From an uncultured Caryophanales bacterium (lineage in GTDB: Bacteria; Bacillota_I; Bacilli_A; RFN20; CAG-826), in assembly GCA_947165725.1 (NCBI GenBank), contig CAMVBL010000059.1, positions 1-6,505 of the forward strand: a stretch of 6,505 nucleotides of DNA, read 5' to 3'. Numbering within the stretch: the stretch's first letter is position 1; each line of letters begins with the position of its first letter. The notes beneath the pieces are model-generated. The model was not told where the DNA came from and searched no databases. It worked only from the letters and a program-made list of their open reading frames with translations. Of this stretch, positions 1-5,390 are shown piece by piece. The position numbers and the translations under genes are program-made.

Positions 1-494
1 GTATCTGTATCATTGATAACGAATTATTATTCAAATACATTGAAAGATTATCAGTGGATAATAACAGACACTTATTCTACTTATCTGAATTAGTCCAACT
101 TTTCATCCAAGATAATTACCATGTTGGTGTTTTCGTGGCGGAAGAAATGAAGGAAGTTTATAGCATTAATAACCGTGTCCAATTAGCGTATGCATCCAAA
201 ATTATGCGTAGAAGAATTAACCAAAAATTAATGCTCTCTGGTGTTTCTATTGAAGATATCGATTCCGCTTATATTTCACCAGATGTTGAAATTGGTCAAG
301 ACACAGTTATTCGTAGCAACACAACCATCTTAGGCAAGTCTAAAATTGGTGAAGCTTGCTCCATCGGTCCAAACACTATTCTTAACAACGTTGAAGTCGG
401 TAATGAAGCAGAAATTATCTCCTCTAATTTAGATGGTGTTAAAGTCGAAAACTCCGCAAAAGTCGGTCCTTTTGTGGAAAAACACGGTAAATAG
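1..494 (+). CDS. glmU: GlmU-like UDP-GlcNAc pyrophosphorylase, 5'-partial, C-terminally truncated
   Basis: The reading frame is open from the left edge (first full codon at 3), so the gene starts outside the window; the GTG at 54 lies inside the conserved region and is not the start. The 163 visible residues align with GlmU from just after its INTG motif. They include the end of the uridylyltransferase domain (DNELLFKYIERLS), the INNRVQLA motif, the linker helix (KIMRRRINQKLMLSGVSI), then hexapeptide repeats of the left-handed beta-helix (DVEIGQDTVI, SKIGEACSIGPNTIL, AKVGPF). GlmU normally makes GlcNAc-1-P from GlcN-1-P and acetyl-CoA, then UDP-GlcNAc with UTP, in the cytoplasm for wall precursors. 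Here a TAG stop follows VGPFVEKHGK, where E. coli GlmU reads IGPFARLRPG. About 125 residues are missing, including all acetyltransferase residues (E. coli R333, K351, H363, Y366, N377, K392). The usual NAQGEYYLTD segment reads NNRHLFYLSE. Probably a uridylyltransferase only; a decayed gene is less likely because codon use and frame are clean. Confidence 0.85.
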   Translation, partial: ICIIDNELLFKYIERLSVDNNRHLFYLSELVQLFIQDNYHVGVFVAEEMKEVYSINNRVQLAYASKIMRRRINQKLMLSGVSIEDIDSAYISPDVEIGQDTVIRSNTTILGKSKIGEACSIGPNTILNNVEVGNEAEIISSNLDGVKVENSAKVGPFVEKHGK

Positions 495-495
495 T

Positions 496-741
496 ATGCA
501 AATAGTCGAGAGTTTTGGCAAGAACGTTTTTGTAGGCGAAAGAATGGTCGGATATATCGACCGTGAAGGTATTTTCATCAACCGTCAAAAGTTTGCGGAT
601 ATCACCCCTGAAGGTGAGATCTCTTTTGGCACCAAAAAACTCGGTTATGTCGATGATGATGGTTACATCATTATTAAAGATAAAGAAGTTGGTTACATTG
701 ATAACAACAATAACTTCGTATTTTACGATATTAAATTTTAG
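496..741 (+). CDS. Small four-repeat beta protein (4-fold beta-flower-like)
   Basis: An 81-residue protein of unknown function. The ATG lies 1 nt after the glmU stop and has no close Shine-Dalgarno site (GGAAA at 476-480 is too far), so translation is probably coupled to the gene before it. The same frame is open upstream to 433, but that stretch overlaps glmU and lacks the repeat pattern. The protein consists of four related units of about 16 residues: VGYIDREGIFI (from 18), FADITPEGEISF (from 33), LGYVDDDGYIII (from 49) and VGYIDNNNNFVF (from 65). Each has the form hydrophobic-Gly-Tyr-Ile-Asp, a polar turn with Gly or Asn, then a beta strand. This matches what I know of the small '4-fold beta flower' fold; the family name is recalled, not searched. 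There is no signal peptide or membrane segment, so it is cytoplasmic. Its place between glmU and a sugar kinase suggests a link to sugar activation or the cell envelope, but no activity can be assigned. Confidence 0.8.
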   Translation: MQIVESFGKNVFVGERMVGYIDREGIFINRQKFADITPEGEISFGTKKLGYVDDDGYIIIKDKEVGYIDNNNNFVFYDIKF

Positions 742-749
742 GTGGTTTT

Positions 750-1694
750 ATGATTGCAATTGGTATTGATATTGGTGGCATGTCAATTAAAGGGGCGGCG
801 GTTGATAGTAACGGCCGTGTCTATGACAAATTCAGTATGCCTTTTGTTAAAGGCGAACCTGGTGAAGAAACCATCAGAAAATTAGCGGCGCTAGTGAAAG
901 AATATATCGCTTCTCAACATTTAGAAGGCAAGATTGCCGGTATTGGTATTGGCTCTCCTGGTACTTTAGATGTGGATAACGGTATTGTTAATTACGCGAA
1001 TAATTTAGGCTGGAATGAATTACCAGTAGCAAAAATCATGAATGAAATACTCCCATATCCAATTAGATTAACCAATGACGCGAACGCAGCAGCATTAGGT
1101 GAGGCTAAGTTTGGTGCGGGTAAACAATATGAAACCGTTATTATGCTCACATTAGGCACAGGCGTTGGTGGTGGAATCATCATTAACGGCAAACTCTATG
1201 AAGGTAATCAAGGCAAAGGCGGTGAACTTGGTCACGTCGTGATTGAAGTTGATGGTGAACAATGTTCATGCGGTAGAAAAGGCTGCTTAGAAGCTTATGC
1301 TTCTGCGACCGCTTTAATTAGAGAAACTAAAAAAGCCATGCGTCTAAATAAACGCTCATTAATGTGGCAAATCAGTCCTGAAATCGAATTAGTGGGTGGC
1401 AAAGTAGTGTTCGAAGCCTCCGCTAAAGGCGATAAGGCTGCTAAAGAAGTTTTAAATAACTACATCAAGTATCTTGGTGAAGGTATTTTAAATTACTGCA
1501 ACATCTTTAGACCAAATGTTGTAGTCCTTTCAGGTGGTATCGCTAATGCTGGTGCGCCGCTTTTTGATCCATTAAACAAATACATTGAAGAACGTTTTTA
1601 TGGATATAAAGCCACGCCAGAAGTTAAAGTTGTACCTGCTGAATTAGGCTATGATTCAGGTAAGATTGGTGCTGCAGCATTATTTTTTAAATAA
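750..1694 (+). CDS. ROK family sugar kinase (glucokinase or N-acetylhexosamine kinase)
   Basis: A complete 314-residue cytoplasmic kinase of normal ROK length. ROK kinases phosphorylate glucose, GlcNAc, ManNAc or similar sugars at the 6-OH with ATP. The N-terminal phosphate-binding loop is DIGGMSIKG (7-15), with Met11 where Thr is usual. GSPGTLD (69-75) and NLGW (85-88) lie in the sugar-binding lobe. TNDANAA (108-114) supplies the catalytic Asp110. LGTGVGGGI (135-143) is the second nucleotide loop. GELGH (158-162) and CSCGRKGCLE (172-181) form the zinc site (His162, Cys172, Cys174, Cys179) with sugar-contacting Glu159 and Glu181. LSGGIANAG (260-268) closes the ATP site. The start is fixed by TAGGTGG at 739-745, which overlaps the stop of the previous gene; the gap is 8 nt, so the genes are co-transcribed. 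Sugar specificity cannot be read from the motifs. Glucose is the default, but GlcNAc or ManNAc would fit a neighbouring glmU. Confidence 0.93.
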   Translation: MIAIGIDIGGMSIKGAAVDSNGRVYDKFSMPFVKGEPGEETIRKLAALVKEYIASQHLEGKIAGIGIGSPGTLDVDNGIVNYANNLGWNELPVAKIMNEILPYPIRLTNDANAAALGEAKFGAGKQYETVIMLTLGTGVGGGIIINGKLYEGNQGKGGELGHVVIEVDGEQCSCGRKGCLEAYASATALIRETKKAMRLNKRSLMWQISPEIELVGGKVVFEASAKGDKAAKEVLNNYIKYLGEGILNYCNIFRPNVVVLSGGIANAGAPLFDPLNKYIEERFYGYKATPEVKVVPAELGYDSGKIGAAALFFK

Positions 1695-1715
1695 ACATCA
1701 AAAGGAGATTTTATT

Positions 1716-2615
1716 ATGCAATTAGTAATTATGGCCGCTGGTATGGGTAGTCGTTTTGGTGGCCTAAAACAAATGGAGCCAATGGATGACTATAACAATT
1801 TCTTATTAGACTATTCCATCTACGATGCAAAACGTGCCGGCTTCAGTAGTGTTGTCTTTATTATCAAGAAGGATTTCTATGAAGCATTCAGAGACACTAT
1901 TGGCAAAAGAGCCGAAAAAATCATTAAAGTGGAATATGCTTTCCAAGATTTAAATGACCTTCCAGAAGGTTTCAAATGCCCAGAAGGTAGAGAGAAACCA
2001 TGGGGCACCGCTCATGCAATTTACGCAGCACGTGACCTAATTAAGGAAGATTTCATCGTTATCAACGGTGATGATTTCTACGGTAAAGAAACTTATGAAG
2101 TCGCTTATAAATATCTCGCTTCCTTACCACAAGGTAGTAAAGGTAAATATGCGATTGTTGCTTTTGAAGCAAAGAACACTATGACTGAAAATGGTGCGGT
2201 TAAAAGAGGCGTGGCCTTCCAAGATAAGAATGGCTATTTAGAAAAATTAATCGAATCAAGTATCTACGCTAAAGGCGATAAGGTTGTTTGCGAACCATTA
2301 GATGGTACTCCAGCTTTTGAAACTGAACCATCCCAATTAGTGTCCATGAATTTATTCTGCTTCAACAAAGATCTTGTTCCTGCTTTAGGTGAAAAATTCC
2401 CAGTTTGGTTAAAAGAAAACATCAACGTTCCTAAGTCAGAATTCTTAATTCCAACAGTCGTTGATGAATTAGTTCACGAAAATAAAGCCACTGTGCGTTT
2501 ACTATCCACTCCATCAGTGTGGTTTGGTGTTACTTATAAAGAAGGCAAACCAGGGGTTGTTAAAGCCTTAAAAGCCTTAGTGGATAAAGGTGAATATAAA
2601 GAAGGTTTATATTAA
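1716..2615 (+). CDS. Sugar-1-phosphate nucleotidyltransferase (NTP_transferase family)
   Basis: A complete 299-residue cytoplasmic enzyme that should join a nucleoside triphosphate to a sugar 1-phosphate, releasing pyrophosphate. The signature loop AAGMGSRFGGLKQ (7-19) carries the GxGxR motif and the catalytic Lys18. KPWGTAHA (94-101) resembles the base-recognition segment of UTP- and dTTP-using members (GlmU has LGTGHA). INGDD (116-120) holds the Mg-binding Asp. SEFLIPTVVDELV (241-253) and WFGVTYKEGKPGV (269-281) are typical of a Firmicutes/Bacteroidetes subfamily annotated only as NDP-sugar pyrophosphorylase. There is no hexapeptide-repeat domain, so it is monofunctional. AAAGGAGA (1701-1708 region) fixes the ATG, 21 bp after the ROK kinase. 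It is the last gene before a terminator. The sugar is unknown: GalNAc-1-P, GlcNAc-1-P or Glc-1-P are candidates. Resemblance to MurU/RmlA-type enzymes is general. A second nucleotidyltransferase three genes after glmU implies a different product, or a replacement for the altered GlmU. Confidence 0.9.
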   Translation: MQLVIMAAGMGSRFGGLKQMEPMDDYNNFLLDYSIYDAKRAGFSSVVFIIKKDFYEAFRDTIGKRAEKIIKVEYAFQDLNDLPEGFKCPEGREKPWGTAHAIYAARDLIKEDFIVINGDDFYGKETYEVAYKYLASLPQGSKGKYAIVAFEAKNTMTENGAVKRGVAFQDKNGYLEKLIESSIYAKGDKVVCEPLDGTPAFETEPSQLVSMNLFCFNKDLVPALGEKFPVWLKENINVPKSEFLIPTVVDELVHENKATVRLLSTPSVWFGVTYKEGKPGVVKALKALVDKGEYKEGLY

Positions 2616-2640
2616 TCTTGTTAAAAATATAAATTTTTAC

Positions 2641-2670
2641 TTGTAAAAACGTTCCTCGTATAACTATGAT
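2641..2670 (+). promoter_or_regulatory. Possible sigma-A promoter for the purine operon, overlapping the terminator
   Basis: TTGTAA (2641-2646) and TATGAT (2665-2670) are separated by 18 nt; they match 4 of 6 and 5 of 6 positions of TTGACA and TATAAT. A transcript would begin near 2677, inside the 3' arm of the terminator, so it would lack the 5' arm and not be terminated. This is the best candidate seen in the 131-bp gap, but AT-rich DNA gives many such matches by chance. Confidence 0.3.
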
Positions 2671-2692
2671 TATCACGTAGGAACTTTTTTAT
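2645..2692 (+). terminator. Rho-independent terminator of the sugar-activation operon
   Basis: GTTCCTCGT (2651-2659) pairs with ACGTAGGAAC (2675-2684), with one bulged T. The loop is about 15 nt and TTTTTTAT follows at 2685-2692. An A run (2645-2649) precedes the stem, so some extension or reverse-strand function is possible. It lies 30 nt after the nucleotidyltransferase stop, ending operon 1. Confidence 0.8.
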
Positions 2693-2717
2693 TTATAAAT
2701 AAGTTCGTAATAGATAG

Positions 2718-2742
2718 GATTTCGTTCAACCGAATCGGAGGA
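2718..2742 (+). promoter_or_regulatory. Small leader hairpin next to the ribosome binding site
   Basis: GATTTCG (2718-2724) can pair with CGAATC (2731-2736) with one bulged T and a 6-nt loop. The strong site GGAGGA (2737-2742) follows directly, 4 nt before the ATG at 2747. The hairpin leaves the ribosome binding site free, so it may shape initiation or mRNA stability, or be chance. It does not resemble a purine riboswitch. Confidence 0.25.
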
Positions 2743-2746
2743 AGAA

Positions 2747-3214
2747 ATGAAAACACTTATCATGTTATCTGCCATGCCTGGTAGTGGTAAATCTACATGG
2801 GCAAAAGCGTACCAAGAGGCTCATCCACATACTTTGATTGTCTCTAGTGACGAAATTAGATTCGAACTCACTGGACAGACACAGGATTTTTCTAAGCAAA
2901 AAGAAGTATGGGAGCTTTTTTCTTTTAGAATTCATGAATACGCGAAAAAGTATGATGACGTCACTGTAATTTTAGATGCTTTAACTGACTTGAATGTATT
3001 GAGAGAAAAGTACGTTAAAGAGAATCCTGAATTCGATGAATATGTTTTAGTTTTATTCCCACGCACAGCTGAACAAATTCGTTTCTATAACAAACAAAGA
3101 AAAGAAACTTCAATTGTGCCAGATCAACAACTCGAAGTTTTGATGAAGAAATGGGAAGAACCTACAGAAGAAATTAAAAAACTATTCAATAGAGTAGAAC
3201 AAATTCATTGGTAA
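2747..3214 (+). CDS. P-loop kinase of the polynucleotide-kinase-like (AAA_33) family
   Basis: A complete 155-residue cytoplasmic P-loop phosphotransferase. The Walker A segment is SAMPGSGKSTWAK (8-20), very close to GCPGSGKSTWA of phage T4 polynucleotide kinase, with Ala in place of the first Gly. SSDEIR (33-38) gives the Asp35/Arg38 pair typical of this family for substrate 5'-OH binding and catalysis. VILDALTDLNVLREKY (74-89) matches the second conserved block (usually DATN...R). NKQR (115-118) followed by VPDQQLEVLMKKWEEPTEEI matches the lid and the conserved tail. It has the kinase domain only, with no phosphatase or ligase domain. Known relatives phosphorylate RNA or DNA ends, nucleosides or other small molecules, so the substrate is open. 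GGAGGA at 2737-2742 fixes the start. The stop overlaps the ribosome site of the GMP synthase gene 10 bp downstream, so the kinase heads the purine operon. A nucleoside-like or nucleic-acid substrate would fit that context, but this is inference. Confidence 0.85.
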   Translation: MKTLIMLSAMPGSGKSTWAKAYQEAHPHTLIVSSDEIRFELTGQTQDFSKQKEVWELFSFRIHEYAKKYDDVTVILDALTDLNVLREKYVKENPEFDEYVLVLFPRTAEQIRFYNKQRKETSIVPDQQLEVLMKKWEEPTEEIKKLFNRVEQIHW

Positions 3215-3224
3215 GGAGAATAAT

Positions 3225-4205
3225 ATGAGCGGAAATGTTAGAGATCCAAACATGCAACGTATCACTAATAGGGAATTAGCGAATGCGTTCATCGAACAAC
3301 AAATTAAAGAAATTAAGGCACAAGTGGGTGATAAGAAAGTGTTATTAGCCCTCTCAGGTGGTGTTGACTCATCAGTCTGTGCAGCCTTATTAATCAAAGC
3401 AATTGGCAACAACTTAACATGTGTTCACGTTAATCATGGCTTATTAAGAAAAGGTGAACCAGAACAAGTTATTAAAGTATTTAAAGAACAATTAGGCGCT
3501 AACTTAATCTATGTTGACGCAGTTGATGAATTCTTAGACGCTTTAGCGGGTGTTGAAGATCCAGAACAAAAGAGAAAAATCATTGGCAAAATCTTCATTG
3601 ATGTCTTCAAAAGAGAAGCACAAAAACTTAACGGTATTTCTTTCTTAGGCCAAGGCACTATTTATCCTGACATTTTAGAATCCAAAGGTTTAAAAGCTCA
3701 CCACAATGTTGGTGGTTTACCAGCGGAACTCGGTTTTGAACTCGTCGAACCAGTGAAATTATTATATAAAGACGAAGTTAGACAAGTTGGTGAAGCCTTA
3801 GGCTTACCACGTAATATGGTCTACCGTCAACCATTCCCAGGACCAGGTTTAGGTGTTCGTTGTGTTGGTGCAATTACAAGAGATAGATTAGAAGCTGTTA
3901 GAGAAAGCGACGCTATCTTAAGAGAAGAATTCGCTAACGCGGGTTTAGACCAAAAAGTATGGCAATACTTCACCATTGTTCCACCAGTAAAATCCACTGG
4001 TATTAAGGATGGCAAAAGAACATTTGAATGGCCAGTTGTGATCCGTGCAATTAACTCAGTTGATGCCGTTACAGCAACCATTGAAGATATTCCTTATGCA
4101 CTTTTAAATAAAATAAGAGATAGAATTTTAAATGAAGTTAAAGGCGTAAATCGTGTATTATATGATTTAAGTAATAAACCATGCGCCACAATTGAATGGG
4201 AATAA
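3225..4205 (+). CDS. guaA: GMP synthase, ATP-pyrophosphatase and dimerisation domains only (no GATase domain)
   Basis: A 326-residue protein matching the C-terminal two-thirds of bacterial GuaA (normally about 510-525 residues). It adenylates XMP with ATP and replaces AMP with ammonia to give GMP, the last step of GMP synthesis. The PP-loop SGGVDSS (44-50), HVNHGLLRKGE (68-78), GVEDPEQKRKIIG (109-121), GQGTIYPD (142-149), HHNVGGLP (159-166), RQPFPGPGLGVR (201-212) and C-terminal KPCATIEWE (318-326) are all present. The segment between YPDILES and HHN is several residues shorter than in E. coli. The N-terminal glutamine amidotransferase is absent: only about 40 residues precede the PP-loop, the start has AAGGAGA at the right distance, and the upstream gene is a complete unrelated kinase. 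It must use free ammonia or a separate GATase subunit encoded elsewhere, as in archaeal two-subunit GMP synthases. HPRT and Xpt follow, so XMP from xanthine can be turned directly into GMP. Confidence 0.95.
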   Translation: MSGNVRDPNMQRITNRELANAFIEQQIKEIKAQVGDKKVLLALSGGVDSSVCAALLIKAIGNNLTCVHVNHGLLRKGEPEQVIKVFKEQLGANLIYVDAVDEFLDALAGVEDPEQKRKIIGKIFIDVFKREAQKLNGISFLGQGTIYPDILESKGLKAHHNVGGLPAELGFELVEPVKLLYKDEVRQVGEALGLPRNMVYRQPFPGPGLGVRCVGAITRDRLEAVRESDAILREEFANAGLDQKVWQYFTIVPPVKSTGIKDGKRTFEWPVVIRAINSVDAVTATIEDIPYALLNKIRDRILNEVKGVNRVLYDLSNKPCATIEWE

Positions 4206-4253
4206 TTAAAATTATTTAATTTTTCATTCATCAGCATTGAGGAGGAAATTACC

Positions 4254-4820
4254 ATGAAAGAAAATCGTGAGATAGTTTTATCAGAACAAGAAATCCAAGA
4301 TATTTGTAATGATTTTGGTAAAAGATTAACAGAAGAACTTAAAAACGAAGAAAAAACTCCGCTCTTTTTAGGCGTCATGAAAGGCGCTTTAAACTTCATG
4401 TTCGATTTAATCAAACGTATTGATAGACCTATTTATACAGATTTCATTCAAATCTCTTCTTATGCTGGTGTGCAATCAACAGGAAAGATCAATCTTAAAA
4501 AAGATTTTGATATGGACATTAAAGATCGCACAGTCGTGGTCGTGGAAGACGTTGTGGATACAGGTATTTCTATGAAATATCTTATTGATCACTTAAACGA
4601 AAACTATCAACCAAAAAGAATTATTATCTGTGCTTTATTTGATAAAGAATACGCCAGATGTGAAGATATTAAAATTGACTACTGCGGTAAAGTTCTTAAA
4701 GAAAACTCTTTCCTCGTTGGTTATGGCTTAGACTATAACGAATTAGAAAGAAATGTTCCTTACGTTTACATCGCTAAGCCTGAGGACATTGATAGATGGA
4801 ATGAGGAGATTCAAAAATAA
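4254..4820 (+). CDS. hpt: Hypoxanthine(-guanine) phosphoribosyltransferase
   Basis: A complete 188-residue cytoplasmic type I phosphoribosyltransferase, the usual bacterial Hpt length. It joins hypoxanthine or guanine to PRPP to give IMP or GMP. Visible motifs are GVMKGALNF (40-48, pyrophosphate-binding MKG), the flexible-loop SSY (68-70), the PRPP-binding VVVVEDVVDTGISM (94-107), FDKEY (129-133) with the base-contacting Lys131, and SFLVGYGLDYNE (152-163) with the purine-stacking Phe153 and Asp160, followed by RNVPYV. The loop before this (usually VGFEIPDKF) reads CGKVLKENSF, one residue longer and without the IPD. GAGGAGG about 10 nt upstream of the ATG is a strong ribosome site. The 48-bp gap after guaA holds only a weak AU palindrome. 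The stop overlaps the xpt start (TAATG), so the two salvage genes are translationally coupled. Confidence 0.93.
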   Translation: MKENREIVLSEQEIQDICNDFGKRLTEELKNEEKTPLFLGVMKGALNFMFDLIKRIDRPIYTDFIQISSYAGVQSTGKINLKKDFDMDIKDRTVVVVEDVVDTGISMKYLIDHLNENYQPKRIIICALFDKEYARCEDIKIDYCGKVLKENSFLVGYGLDYNELERNVPYVYIAKPEDIDRWNEEIQK

Positions 4821-5389
4821 TGAAATCATTAGAAGAACGCATTTTAAAAGATGGTGTCATCATTAATAACGATATATTAAAAGTAGATTCATTCTTAAAT
4901 CACCAAATCGATGTGGCTTTGGCCAGAGATTTAGCTAAAGAAATCACAGAGCATTTTAATGGTGATGGTATTAACAAAATCTTAACCATTGAAACTAGTG
5001 GCATTGCTTTTGCTTACGCTGTTGCACAAGAAATGGGCGATTTACCATTAGTGTTCGCTAAAAAGAGTAAATCTGCAACTGTCGGTAATGATGTTTATAC
5101 CGCCCAAGTTAAATCATTTACTCGTAACACAGTTTCACCAATCACTGTATCCAATAAATACATTAAACCAAGCGACACGGTACTTATTGTTGATGACTTT
5201 TTAGCGGAAGGAAACGCCGCTTTTGGGTTATTAGATATTTGCCGTCAAGCAGGTGCGAAAGTTGTTGGTGTCGCTGTCGCTATTGAAAAAGGTTTCCAAG
5301 GCGGAAGAAAAAGATTAGAAGCCGAAGGCCTTAAAGTCTATAGTGGCGCTAATGTGAAAGAATTCAAGGATAACAAACCAGTTTTCTAA
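4820..5389 (+). CDS. xpt: Xanthine phosphoribosyltransferase
   Basis: A complete 189-residue enzyme close in length and sequence to Bacillus subtilis Xpt (194 residues), which converts xanthine and PRPP to XMP. Diagnostic segments are KVDSFLNHQID (21-31), which is nearly identical in B. subtilis, TIETSGIA (56-63), VFAKKSKS (78-85), the PRPP loop VLIVDDFLAEGNAA (121-134) and IEKGFQGGR (155-163). The ATG overlaps the hpt stop by 1 nt, with GAGGAG near 4804-4809 as its ribosome site. In B. subtilis xpt heads its own operon under a guanine riboswitch; here it is internal and none is visible. Its product XMP is the substrate of the GuaA core two genes upstream, giving a two-step xanthine-to-GMP route in one operon. 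The gene after it starts 1 nt past its stop. Confidence 0.95.
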   Translation: MKSLEERILKDGVIINNDILKVDSFLNHQIDVALARDLAKEITEHFNGDGINKILTIETSGIAFAYAVAQEMGDLPLVFAKKSKSATVGNDVYTAQVKSFTRNTVSPITVSNKYIKPSDTVLIVDDFLAEGNAAFGLLDICRQAGAKVVGVAVAIEKGFQGGRKRLEAEGLKVYSGANVKEFKDNKPVF

Positions 5390-5390
5390 T

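Noticed and set aside
54..56. GTG at 54 as the start of the GlmU-like gene
   Set aside because: The frame stays open to the left edge and the upstream codons match GlmU, so the gene is cut by the window.
433..495. Upstream extension of the 81-residue protein, or a +1 frameshift fusing it to GlmU
   Set aside because: The extension overlaps glmU, lacks the repeat pattern, and no clear slippery site is seen; the ATG at 496 directly after the stop explains the layout.
992..1192. Minus-strand ORF inside the ROK kinase gene
   Set aside because: It lies opposite conserved catalytic motifs and encodes a low-complexity Pro/Ser/Ala sequence; a shadow.
2616..2746. Guanine/purine riboswitch before the purine operon
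   Set aside because: The conserved aptamer junction sequences are not visible, and the gap is largely taken by the terminator and a small hairpin.
4208..4223. Inverted repeat AAAATT/AATTTT between guaA and hpt as a terminator
   Set aside because: Only six A-U pairs, too weak to terminate; likely base composition.
3182..4414. Three minus-strand ORFs opposite guaA and hpt (3182-3412, 3827-4081, 4094-4414)
   Set aside because: All mirror strongly conserved coding sequence on the plus strand and have no ribosome site or recognisable domain.
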